This document shows positions 22,930 through 34,392 of a stretch of 64,000 nucleotides of DNA, piece after piece. This DNA is from Venturia oleaginea (taxonomy: Eukaryota > Ascomycota > Dothideomycetes > Venturiales > Venturiaceae). The position numbers were made by a program, and so were the translations under genes. Every line of letters starts with the position of its first letter. The first letter of the stretch is position 1. The stretch lies in assembly GCA_013176395.1 (NCBI GenBank), contig JABMLP010000020.1, forward strand, positions 1,054,001 through 1,118,000. The letters are read 5' to 3'. A model generated the notes under the pieces. It did no database searches. It had not been told where the DNA came from and saw nothing but the letters and a program-made list of their open reading frames with translations.

Positions 22930-25900
22930 GTTGCCGAACAGAGGTATTGTCTTGTTTGTGTCTTTGTCGTTGCGTAGTGAGCCGCCCGCCCGTGGGCAGA
23001 CAGAGGTTGAGATTAATTAGACGCCCCAGACTTGTCCATCATGAACAATCGTCGTGACGGTAACAAATCTAAGCACACCCAAACTAGGACGGCGTGGGAC
23101 AACGTGGTAATGGTGGGACGGGGCGTGTCGAGTGGACGGTTTGTAAGGAACGAGCGTGGAGGTGAAGGCGAGGGCGAGGGTGAAGGTATGGTGAAGTCGA
23201 AGGTCAGGCGGTGTTTTGCAGCTACTCAGCGTGAGAAAGGGAACAAAGCATAGCTGTATACACAACGACACGGTGGAATGTTAGTAAGTGCCAATTGGCC
23301 CGGAAAATGTATCGTGGAAAGGAAGACTGAGGATTGCTACTACAAATCCAGCTGCTAGCCCAGAAGACCCCCCTCACATGACTCCAAAATCGGCTACTAG
23401 GAGCTATACGGAGCTCCCGATCAGCACTCTAAAACGCTATGACAATCAGCCAACGGTCATCAACCATCCTTCATCCACCATCCAAGGCCCCCACGGACAG
23501 TTCCTGCGGGCAAGCAATAAGAACCTTCTGCCGTTCTACCCTGTTCCTGTTCGTTGTGTTCCCGCCGTGTATCAGTATCAGTATCAGTATCACTCCAGCT
23601 GTACTGAGTTCTGTGTATTGCTGTGTACTCTGACGCCCCCTATTCTATCTCGAGTCCATCTGTCCAGTAGAGTATTCTCAACCCTGTCGTCGTCATCCCC
23701 CCTCGCTTTGTTTTACTAGGAGTATACCCAGCCACCACCCACTGCGGCGCGCTGCCGTAAACCCAAAAGCAGCTGCTCCAGTACCAGCATACAGTACGCA
23801 TCACTCCCAATAGGAGTTTCTGACCCTCGTTTAGTCTATCAGGTCTATGCAACCATCTTACCATCTAGGACCCTAGATAGCATAAATACACAGCTTGAAC
23901 TTCTGAACATTAGGTCGCCTCGCTCTAGCCACTCAGCTTCAGAGTCCATGCAACCCGTTTCACGAGCATGGTCAAACTTGGCCACCTATGGCGTTGAGCG
24001 ACAGCATCTCGTTTGAGCACCACGGCACTCAGCGGGCCACTCTCGCATTTTTTATGCTCTCTCCAACTTTTTCTTAGCCTGGCGCTAGTCGTACTGCATA
24101 AGTAACGAGTCGAGAACCCTCGTCTCTCAATCATTTCGTGACCTGCCGAAAGTACGGAGCAGACCAGACTTGTACGGAGTACATTACAACGATGCCCCTA
24201 TTTGAGCTCCGTAGTCCATACTCCATACTCTGCGTGAGAGCCGTTCCAACAGAGGAATTTTGATGAAAAAAATTCGACCGTGCCGCCAGACTGGGATGTT
24301 TGGCCAAGTCTCAGGTTATTGTTCCAAAAATTCTACTATGAAAATCCTCGGCGAAACCCTCCACTCCTTGAACACGACTCACGAGGAAGGGGCATGATGA
24401 TGGCACGATTGCATAACCGTCCCGCAGCAGAACGAGGATCAGTCTGTCCTTGACACTTCCAAACTTCTTCACACGCCCAGCTATCTCCAACTTCACTTTC
24501 TGTCCGCAGCCACAACATCCATACCATGCCCATGCGACGCTGTGCATGGCTCCCTTGACGATTCGCTGAAATCCCATGGACATCTCTGCCCTTTCGGTGG
24601 CCTGGCGACCGAACTGTTGCTAGGATATCCTTCGGTCCGGTCTCCTCTCTCGAGGCTGAATTGAAAAATCTCAATATACCTAAATCCATGGAGGGCTGCC
24701 ACCCTAGAAAACATTGAACGACATCAAAACATCAAGAAGACCTTGATTGGTTCCCGCCTGCGAGAACTACGAAAGAAAACCTACCCCGCGGTACCGCGCT
24801 CCGCGTTCGTGCTCCGAGCCTCCGACCAATCCTCGCGTCTATACTCGAGACAATCAGCTGCGACAATCACCAGATACAACTTCAACACCACAACGTAATA
24901 GCATACACCCGACGAATAATGTGACTAGCGGGGTAGTTTCCTGCTGCCCTACTCGGCCTTAACCACAAGCCAGAGCCTTATGGACGACGTTTGGTCGCAC
25001 AAAATATGGCATACAAAAATTAAGTAGCCGCAGCCTGTCGGCCAATGCTAAAAACACCGCCGCCATGGCGCAGGAGCGTTGGCACTGCTTTCTACCAGAT
25101 GCATTCTCGTATCAGACCACCACCATCCCATTTCGCACTTTCTATCTCTCGGCTTGCCCAAACCAAGGATAGAAAAATTTCTTCAACTTCAATCTTCAAT
25201 GTGAAATCTGATACATTTCCTTGTCGAAAGATTATATGAAAGATCTGCCGTTTTGACCGTTCTCGTCGAATGAGCTTATCCCAGGAATTCGTGTTTCATG
25301 AACAAGGAGCTGAGGATGGGGGAAGGCGTGTGAAAAACGCCTGCGGCTTGTTCTAGAAGCGATCCATGATCAACCTTGAAGCGAGAAGGCTGATCGGGGT
25401 GGCGACCTTCACCAGTAAGGTATAGGTATAGGCCACCTTCACGCAGCGGCGGGCTTTCATACCTTATTAATTGTCGAAATTGGGTAGCTCATTTTCATGG
25501 CGCTAGGACCTAAACGGCAATAAAGTGGAGATTTTATCACGTTATCGGAATTTCAATGGAGGACTCTCGATTTGAGAATTAGACGATTAAGAACCAAAGA
25601 AGGGCAGATTCCTTCTATCTAAGACAAATTTACTCGAATTCGGTCTGAAGAGGAAGAATTTAGGATTGAAAGCGTGATTTCTGAAAATGAGCTACCCAAT
25701 TTTAACAATAGTAATGCGGTATAAGAGTCTAACACTTTTCTTAATCTTCACGAGCGATAACCTTCGGAATGCACTGTCGTGTTCGCAAGGCTCTACTTAC
25801 TACTATAATAGTACCTATTCTCGGTAACTTACCATTGATATTGCCAAAAGTTAAGCGATCTCTTTATTAGATCTTCAAAACGTTAGCGATGTCGATTTGG

Positions 25901-26831
25901 ACTCGAAAGGTTATTAGTACGATATTTGATCCTTCCATAAATTGGTCGCACGCTCCTCAGTTTCGACACGGCTGCTCATATTTTACGCTTGGACATAATT
26001 TCAGAACAATGCAGCGTTGTACCTTACCGTATCGAGTGTATTGTTCCTTTTACTCAAACCCATCCAAAAGCTTCCTCCAACTTACCAACCAGCAGGGTAT
26101 AGCTTTCCGCCAGAGAACCTGCAGACAAGGTGGAGGGTGGAGGCTACCTTTCCGACCGGCTGCCTCATCAGCACCAACGGAGATCCCCCCGCAGACTAGT
26201 CCCCTCTCTTTCTACCAGGGCTTCAAAGTTGTGAGCAGACTTCTCGGTCTAGATATAAGTTGAGGCTTTCGACATCATTAGTTGTGGCCATGAGAGATGG
26301 AGAAGTAATGTATTTTTGTACGAGTAGAGGTAGATAAAAGGTTAGCACCTCGTGTGATATCTATCGCTTGACCACAAACGAGAGCTGTTACCTGTGATTA
26401 TTAAGCCATGACCGGTCTTTCTTTTTGCTGGCATTGCGTACTTACTCCACGCTGATAGAGCATTCTGTTGGAGGAGGGGGTGAAAGTCAATTTGAAATCA
26501 TTCTTAACATTATTCTACACCCGTAACCAGAAAGATCATCATATCCGCTTATGCCGCCAACCGCTCAAACCACTCAAACCAACCATCTCATTCTTCTATG
26601 TTCACCTCACAACCTCCTACTATGTATAGCCAAAAATAATAATGGAAGATGATCATACAGCCCACCAACCAATCCGTCAACGATTTTCAACCGCAAAAAA
26701 ACGCCATCAATGCTCGCTAAGTTCAAGCATACAATTCGTTAATCTATCCAATAAATGTAGTATTCACAGAGAATGTGTGCAAGTGCAGCTCACCCCCATT
26801 GAACCATATTAACCACAACTCACCAAATCAG
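22930..26831. other. Long non-coding stretch (3.9 kb)
   Basis: The start of RIM15 bounds one side and the 3' end of the DUF726 gene the other, so this holds the RIM15 leader and promoter plus unexplained sequence. Seen: a TATCAG microsatellite near 23569-23592, TACGGAGTA-type words near 24150-24240, a perfect 12-bp palindrome CGCGGTACCGCG at 24787-24798, and a MITE-like element at 25461-25720. Open frames such as 25889-26263 show no recognisable protein. Confidence 0.5.
25459..25722. mobile_element. MITE-like element with about 38-bp terminal inverted repeats
   Basis: The ends are inverted copies: left 25459-25497 and right 25682-25722, with a perfect 20-bp core (AATTGGGTAGCTCATTTTCA) and more diverged outer parts. 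The outer ends read TACC and GGTA, consistent with a TA target duplication and an element of about 258 bp. The inside (25498-25681) is AT-rich and has no coding potential. It is non-autonomous by size; the family is not known to me. No second copy was noticed in this window. Confidence 0.6.
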
Positions 26832-29800
26832 CTATCCAAACGTCATCGTAATTTCTTTCTCCTTTCCAAAGTCATCATCGTCATCAGCCCAAGCGTTATG
26901 TTCGAGGTTCATCACTGCCGGCATCGTGGCGTGGGAATTCAATGGTGGGCGTTGAACATTTGTATCTGAGAAATCTGAGGGTGCCACCGGCATCTTATAT
27001 GAAGCAGGCCATTGTTCGTAAGGTTCCTCGTGAGATTCCGAGCGAGACGTTGGTCGAGAGGGATGTGACGATTCGAAAGTCATAGAAATGTCACCTTCCT
27101 CAGGTATGTCTCCGTCCTCGTATATATCGTAGTGGTTTCCGTTGGACGTGAATGGAGAATGTGTCGATTTACCGCCAGAGGGCGGCTCGGAATGTTCACT
27201 CTTGTGTGGTGATGCCGATCCAATGCTGTCGTTGAAACTCTTTGTTGGTCGAAGCGGTGGAGCGGCGTTTAGATTCAGCTTCATCGGAGGCAATGTCGAC
27301 TCCAGTTGTTTGACTTCGATACCTTGGGTAGACAGATCTGCAACCTCAGCCATGATAGCATTGACGTCGAATAAGACGCCTTCGGACTGTTTCGCAACAT
27401 CTTCTTCTTTTGGCTCTGCGGGACCCTTCAATCTGTCATCATACATCTCCCAATCTTTCTTCTCTGCCATTTTCTTGTTGCGACCAAAGAATGAGAAGCG
27501 GCTTTTCTTCTTCGGCTTTTCTTCCAGCTGTTTCCTAGCTTCTTCAATCTCGTTGATCAGCTCTCGTTGTCGCTCGTCATGCTTATCAGGGTCTGGGTCC
27601 TCGATTTCTGTAAACTCATCGCTCTCGACTTGCCAGCCAACCTCCCGTAGCAGACGTGGCATGGCTGCACGATATGACATGTGACCAGGTACCCACTCTG
27701 AAACATTGAAGTTCTCGATACCTGGAATACCCTCGATTGGCGCAAGCCCCGCAACCTTTGATATACCGCCACCAGTTGCACGGAAAAGGTAGCCTATCCC
27801 TGTTAGCTAGGTAAATTGCTTTAAAGGTAATTTTGGACTCACCCAGAATCCAATCATTCGTAGCGTAACCGTTCACGAAACGACCGCTAACGACTGTCTT
27901 GCATTTGAGGAATTCGTCTTTACTGGAAACAATGGGCGCACCGAACAGATAGACATTCTGGATAAGGCTGGTCTGTCCTTTCTTGGCGAGTTCTCGCAAG
28001 CAAGCATAAATAACGCGCGATCCGAGCGAGAACCCGACCAATGTGATTGGACGTGCTCCAAGATTGCGATCCGTGAGAGAATCTGCAAGAATGAGACCAG
28101 CAAGGTCTGCTCGTGCCATGGAAACAGTCCAGGGATTGTCGATGAGGTAGGCCAGCTTGGTTAGCACGACTGGCAACTGTATAGCTGCCATCAGAGCTAC
28201 CAGAATTGTACTTCCAAGGACTTGTTGCAAAGTCTGAGTGAGAGCTTCAGTCGCAAGAATGGAAATAGTCTGGCCCATACTCTGCAACATTTCCGGCTCC
28301 CAGTAGATGGAATATATGTCACCCATGATTGGATCAACGGTACTGAAAGGAAGTCGAACATCATCGACCTTGCCGTTCATCCATCCGGAGACGGTGACAA
28401 CGAGATTGACTCGTTTATTATTGTGCAGTGGTCGATACTCGAAAGTCTGTACGGCGCCCGTCCGGCGATCTGCCGCACGAACGGCAATCGTTCCTCCGGT
28501 GAGCACACCAGTCGTTGTGACGATAGCCGCTCCTCCAGCACCTGCCAGGAAGCCACCGGTTCCAGCAACACCGATGGTCGTAAAACCTGCTGCCAGGCCA
28601 GCCCCAATAACAGGCGCAAGAAGACCAGCGGAAAGACCAATAACAAGTCCACCACCAACTGTCGCCAAACCCATGAAGACCAATCGTTTATTTCTGGCCA
28701 TCTTCTTTCGCTCAGCCATGTGTTCGTCTTCATTCCAGTTTTCCTTGCTCGCTGCTTCTTGCATCTCAAGCGCGTCTGTAACACGTTTCTCAAAACGACA
28801 AATGTCGAGCCAGTCAATCGACAGGTGGGATCCAACTCTTTCCAGGAGCTGTCTCGATCGCGAGTCGTATGTTGAGTCCGCGATCAGAATGAGAAACAGG
28901 TCGCATAGAACGGTCCAACGAATGTCGATATCTATGCTTTTGGTGTCAGGTAGCTCAGCTGGCGCCTTGACTTCGGGCAAAATCTTGGGTAAATGCTCAT
29001 CGTACGGTGGCGGAGCTTCGTCATCCGGCTTACTCCCTTGTGTGTGAAAACTCGTCGTACTGGCTGCCTTGCCGTTGGAGCGTATCGTGGGCGAAATCAG
29101 AGCTTGCGAATGTCGTGGGGATGAGACAGAGTTCCGGGGGGATGAGAAGACTGATCTTCGTGGCGAAGCTACTGAATCTCGTGGAGAAGCCATCGAAGGT
29201 CGCCCCGACGAAGCTTCTCCATCCTTCATTGGATTTTTGACCCTAGCATTTTGCATCAAGGCTGGAGTGAGATCGCTAGCTTGTACGCCATGTTGAGCAA
29301 GCTGCTCAATCATGATCTGCTCTGCTGCCTCTATTTCCATGTGATTAAATAGATGCATCATGACCTTTTGACTCCACATCCGCAGGCTCTCTACCCCGAA
29401 CTCAATGACCTTCTTCGCGCTCCTTGTTTTGTCGAGTGACTCCATTTCTTTGACCATCTCTGTCATTGAAAGACGAACGATACCAACGTAAGCTATTCTT
29501 TGGCCTTCGGTGAGCAATTCTTTTGTCGCTGCCATCTGGCCCCTAGCATCTCTGATCTGATCCTCATCATCCTCATCCGCAACGTTGGTGGTGGCTCCTT
29601 GGTCCTTGAAGAGATATGCTGTGTTCTCGTCCAGGCTAGTGGCGGATTGTGCATCCTCGTCCAGTTGCACACGAGTGTAGCCTTTCCCTGCGCCTCCAAG
29701 TGTGCCATATTGTAGGACCTCCTCCTCATCCTCAACCGCTTCTCGAGCCACGATCTTCCCATCGTCGTTGTAGATATCGAAAGGCGCATATGAAGGCATT

Positions 29801-30513
29801 TCTTGCCATGGTTCCTCCTCGACTGGTTCCTCCTCCTTTTCAACCTTGTGGCTCATGAGCTGCTGGTGAGACCATTCTGAAGCTATGGGTGTGACTAACT
29901 TTGTGTCTTTGAGCACCAGATCATGCGCTGAGCTCTTAGAAACATTTCGATTGTGGTCGCTAGCCCCTGATGCAGCGAGTTCTTCTTCGGCTGTGCTTTT
30001 GTCGATCAGAGTGTCTGCCACCGGTATGGGGGCACTAGGAGATGTGGTATCTGATACAGAATCTTCAATGACTGACTGTACACTACCACCGCGGAATCGA
30101 GACGGCGATTCAGCTTCCGGTGACTTCCCTTCAGCATTCTTTGGCGAGTTTGCCTGCTTCTCAGATTGCTCAATGGACGACACCCTATCCCTGACATCCA
30201 AGCCCCTCTCCTCCTTCCACCCAGATTTGAAAACCTTCACAGCCTTTGGCGAAGTCCTTGGTGTAACATCTTCACTTTTCGACTGATTCCTGCTGCCCCC
30301 GAGCTCTTTCTCCCCTGTCTCTACTGCCTCCTCAAATGTGTCCTCCCCCTGCTCCGACTCTCTCGCTCGGGAAGGCGAGGGTTTACGACGGCGGCGCACC
30401 GGCAGTCCAAATTCGTCGACTTCTATCTGTGGGGTGGTGGGCTGTTCTGGTGGCTTTGGAGACCCCCCTTGGACGATTTTAGGTGGTTGCTTGTTATCAC
30501 CGTCTCCTGCCAT
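26832..30513 (-). CDS. DUF726 alpha/beta-hydrolase membrane protein (Mil1/TMCO4-like)
   Basis: Two exons, 30513-27843 and 27793-26832, with a 49-nt intron (GTGAGT...GATAG), give 1,210 aa. A long disordered, acidic and proline-rich N-terminus leads into the DUF726 domain. A glycine-rich hydrophobic stretch at about residues 611-678 would form membrane helices. The nucleophile elbow GFSLGS lies near residue 826 in an alpha/beta-hydrolase fold, followed by FGAP and a conserved region after the intron (GGGISKVAG). Yeast YFL034W (Mil1) and animal TMCO4 belong to this family; Mil1 is linked to AP-1/clathrin, and the enzymatic substrate is unknown. The C-terminal basic stretch (KKKSRFSFFGRNKK) and acidic tail are fungal additions. 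The divergent neighbour UTP23 starts 285 bp away. Confidence 0.87.
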
Positions 30514-30798
30514 GATTCTTCGGAGAACCGCATTGGCGCGTTCGATTGAGTGTTATGTGTGGATTGCCATACACAGGTCGTTGTCGTTCGTGGAGCCCTA
30601 GCCGTTCCCTGCTGGTGAGTCCCAAAGCAATGATCGCCTCGTCCCAGACAGTTCCAGTTTGAGCTGTGGCTGTGATTGGAGAGATCTTGTCGATGCTGAT
30701 GAGAGCGGAGCACGGCCTATCTTCTCCGGATCCGGACTTTGGATAGAAAAAGTTACTGACACATCAACCAACAAAGAAAAGCACGGCAATCCACAAAC

Positions 30799-31967
30799 AT
30801 GCGCGGCAAACGCTCAAAACAATATCGCAAGCTGATGCAGCAGTATGCCCTCGGCTTTGGTTTTCGAGAACCCTACCAGGTCATCGTGACTTCCGACATA
30901 ATCGAGGATGCGGCGCGTTTTCAGATGGACCTCACCGGAGGCATATCACGAACACTACACGGAGAAGTCAAGCCTTGTAGGTGTACTCATTTTCATGCAG
31001 TATATGATTACTGATATTTCCAAGTAATCACTCAATGTTCGATTCGGCACATGTACAATGCGACCCCCAAAAACGAAAACCTCATCCTCCAAGCAAAAAC
31101 CTACGAACGACGACGATGCGGCCACCTGCCCGACGAAGAACCAAAGAGCGAGATTGAATGTCTGAAATCAGTGGTTGATTCCAAAGACAAAGGCACGAAT
31201 AAACACAGATACGTTGTTGCGACTCAAGACCAGGCGTTACGAGCGCAAATGCGAGCTATACCAGGGGTACCTCTAATGTAAGAGCATCTACAATTCAAGA
31301 GTATGGTACAAGAGAAGCGATTCGGGGCGCAAGACTCTCAGGCAATTCTAGTCTGGAAGCGGGACTTCTGGCTGATATCGAGAGTTGTGAATTTCTGGCA
31401 ATGTTGAAACAAAACTTTGCCAGAAATTTGCATTTCCTCGGTTCGCTCTCAAATGAGAAGCCTCATTCTGCACTCCAGACATTCAAAAGAGGATGCACCT
31501 CTTTTTACTTTTCGCTGCATTCTTATGCGTTGAAACCTGAACATAAAAACTGACACTTTGACAGCTACATTAACCGCTCAGTAATGATCATGGAACCAAT
31601 GGCCGACGCCACAGCCACGATCCGGGAACAAGAAGAACGCGCCAAATTCAAAGCCGGTCTAAAATCAAAACGAGGCAGTGCAATCACACGAAAACGGGGA
31701 CGCGAAGACGACGACGAGCAAGATCATTTCCTAGGACGCGAAGGCAATGCCCTTCTCCAAAGTGTTCTGGCTACTGCACCTCCTCCGACCGCAGAATCCA
31801 CAGCCGAAGCACCGCCCGCGAAGAAGAAGCGAAAGGCACCGAAAGAATCACAATCTCCTGATGTACAGAAGCCGAAAGCAAGAGGTGCATCGAAGGTTGC
31901 ATCGAATCCTGAGCCACTATCCGAAGAAGCCTTGGAAAAGAAGGCGAAGAAAGCGAAAGCGGGATGA
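30799..31967 (+). CDS. UTP23: rRNA-processing protein Utp23 (PIN-domain family), tail probably frameshifted
   Basis: Exons 30799-30976, 31025-31277 and 31565-31967 give 277 aa as read. Utp23 is a small-subunit processome factor of the Fcf1/Utp23 group, needed for early 18S pre-rRNA cleavage and release of the snR30 snoRNA. The N-terminus MRGKRSKQYRKLM, the QCSIRHM segment, the zinc-binding ERRRCGH segment and PLIYINRSVMIMEP are all typical. The catalytic acidic residues of PIN nucleases are largely absent in this family. Intron 2 is 287 nt, far longer than other introns here, and holds three hairpins. The frame stops at 31965 inside a lysine-rich tail; removing one G from the GGG at 31961-31963 would open a further 63 codons (to 32154) rich in KRKRKHKSKSK, as expected for Utp23 tails. 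The break may therefore be a sequence error. Confidence 0.9.
31390..31505 (+). other. Three perfect hairpins inside UTP23 intron 2
   Basis: Within the 287-nt intron: arms 31390-31401 and 31417-31428 (AATTTCTGGCAA pairs with TTGCCAGAAATT, 15-nt loop); arms 31452-31457 and 31462-31467 (AATGAG with CTCATT, 4-nt loop); arms 31485-31492 and 31498-31505 (AAAAGAGG with CCTCTTTT, 5-nt loop). No snoRNA boxes are convincing. It could be an intronic RNA, a splicing regulator or a decayed element. Confidence 0.5.
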
Positions 31968-32154
31968 GGAGAAGTGGGAGAGACGAATGGCCAACAGAGC
32001 TGCTGCTGCGGCCGCGGCGCCAACACCTGTAGCTGCCAAAGAAGAAGCGGTTGCCGGCACAAATGCTGCAGATGCAATAGTCAAGAGAAAGCGGAAGCAC
32101 AAGTCAAAGTCGAAAGCTGAGACTGGAGATGCTACAGTGGAAGTGGAGGACTGA

Positions 32155-32550
32155 GGCCAACCGACTGGCCGAATTCTTAATTGGGCACGGTCTGTTCGTA
32201 ATGGATATGAGCAAAACCACGACCATTACTAGACGCTTATGCCAGGTCTAACACACTACATCCGTGTCTTTCAACACAAAAGCGCCTCTAGTCTCTCACA
32301 TTCAGGGGGGTGGCCCACAGCTATGATGAGTAAGACTACGTTAGGAGCTTTTCCTGATAAGCACCTTTTGCTCCGTGAAATGGTTTCGGATCTTGTACAA
32401 TGTCTAGACTAGTCCGTGAAGGTAGATTTGCTCTCGCAGCTTGCAAGCATTCAGTAGCTGTATCGTTGGGTATCATGTTGTGTTTCGGCCAATAGGAAAA
32501 TATTCGTCGCCTTCATATAGGTCAATGGGCAGAACCGTGTACATAACTGT
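32155..32550. other. Convergent intergenic region
   Basis: About 400 bp between UTP23 (with its possible extended frame) and PPE1. No gene or repeat seen. Confidence 0.5.
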
Positions 32551-33719
32551 TCAGACCTTCTTGCCTTGGGCCAAAAGATCGGAGACCTTTGGCGGCAGCA
32601 CGAGCGTGCTCTGGTCGTTCCTCCTGAAGAATTCGGCGATGACCTCGGCTGTCTTCTCAGGTTGGTCCTCTTGTAAGAAATGTCCAGCGGCTGGAAAGAC
32701 CTGCAATTGGAACTTGCCTATATCGTAATTAGCCACAATTCCAATGTATCAACATCATGGAAGCACCTACCTTGCATCTGTCCAATCATCAAGTCCTTAT
32801 CCAGTCTATCCGTCCCGGCGAGAATCAACAACTTGGCTCCCCTACTGGCCAAGAATTTCCCACTCATCCCCTGAAACCAATTCTCCCAGTAAGCTTCAGT
32901 TCTTGACAGATCTGTTCTCCAATACCATTTCCCACTCTCGCCCTGCAAGAGCAGACTAGGCACACTAGCTTTGGCACTCTCCTCGTTTCGTAGCGTTCTT
33001 GAGCGAATGTGCCAGCGGATGGCTTGATCTAGACTCGTGAAATAAGAGGGCCGAGTAGTGAGATAAGAATTCATGCTCTTCAAGGCATCCATTGCTGAAC
33101 CCTCCACCACGTCTAAGACGGAAAATCCTATGACTTTTGGCCCCAGGACAAAGGATTTGGCGACATGTGTGACGACCGCACCACCAAGACTGTGGCCTAT
33201 GAGCAGCATCTTTGGTAGATCGGTCCAGTGCGATTTTGAGGCTGTGAGATTGATCATGTCGAGGAGATCTGAGGCTAGATTGTCGATGTTGAGATGATTG
33301 TTGACTTCGCCATTGACATGGTAGACAACAGATCCATGATCTCGTGCTTCTACAGCAAGAATGCCGCAGTCTGGTAGGATTCTCTTGATTTCCAATGCGA
33401 AAAGAGCAAAAGACATTGCTGTTGATCCAGCGCCATGGTGGAGAACGAACAGAGGTGCTTTCGGCGAAGATGGTGGAGTTAGGTAAACGTGAAATTTCGC
33501 TGATCCTGTTGGTGATTCTTGGGTGAGGTAGAGTTCTTGGGCGAAGAAATTGGACCACGGCAGGGGGATAGCTGGTTTGTGTGTTGTTGAGGGAACTATT
33601 GTTCCTGTTGATGAGACGGAGGATGATGAAGAGTCGCCTTCGTCTTCTTCTTGGAGGGGCGCTTCTGGGGGGAGTGATGTGAGTTTGGCTTTTGCGAAGG
33701 ATCTGGAAAGGTCGCTCAT
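32551..33719 (-). CDS. PPE1: Protein phosphatase methylesterase 1
   Basis: Two exons, 33719-32771 and 32717-32551, with a 53-nt intron (GTAGGT...TATAG), give 371 aa. PME-1/Ppe1 removes the methyl ester from the C-terminal leucine of the PP2A catalytic subunit. It is an alpha/beta hydrolase: oxyanion region HHGAGSTAMSF, nucleophile elbow GHSLGG and catalytic histidine AGHFLQED in exon 2. VEARDHG is also conserved in this family. The serine-rich acidic N-terminus matches fungal forms. No signal peptide, so cytosolic or nuclear. The coding strand goes from C-rich at the 5' end to G-rich at the end of exon 1. Confidence 0.92.
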
Positions 33720-34392
33720 TATGGAACTGATATATTAAAAAGCAATTTATGTTTTGAGGGAGTAAGAGGTTGGAGATAGCTGGTAGGAGTCACATGTGAG
33801 TGAGGGCCAAAAACGGGAAGGGGTAGGGGTAGGAGGGATGTTCGTTGCAGTATTTTTGGCAAGAGTAAACAAAGTCCTCGACACGTATTCATACCGCAGC
33901 ATCAAACAATCATGCCATCCTCCAACGATGAAGATGTTGCAGAGAGGCAATTCGGACTGGCCGCTTCCAAGGAATTCCCCAGGAGTTCTTAGTCTGGCCC
34001 TAAGGATCGACGGCAGACAACAATATTGGTTCGCGCATCATCCAGGCAGAACCTCACTATTTCAACCAATGCAATCGTTATTTACGCGTAGCTGACCAAA
34101 CTTGAATTTCTAACCAAATCTTGTGCTGCACGGAACAAAACTAGACAACTTGAACACTCTTGTTATTATCCAGGAGTAGACTAGAAGCCTTTTTCAGTGA
34201 GGTGACGTCGTCATTGGCAAGGTGCATCTCGCATTTCCTAGATCAACAGTCAACACCACCAACCTCCTTCCCCTCCCCATACCTGCCTCTAAGGAAGGAC
34301 ACCTTCAGACCTCTGTTTCCTCCCTCCCAGCTTAGATCACCCTTCATCTCCTTCTCCTAGCTCGATCAAGCCGCATTGATCAGACCACTAAA
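33720..34392. promoter_or_regulatory. Divergent promoter region
   Basis: About 670 bp between the starts of PPE1 (-) and the membrane hydrolase-like gene (+). The last 170 bp before the + start are C/T-rich, as often seen just upstream of fungal start codons. Confidence 0.4.

Noticed and set aside
25889..26263. 124-codon open frame as a gene
   Set aside because: No recognisable domain, no signal peptide, unlike codon use of neighbours, in a decayed non-coding stretch.
31278..31564. snoRNA in UTP23 intron 2
   Set aside because: The hairpins do not come with a convincing C/D box pair or with H and ACA boxes in the right places.
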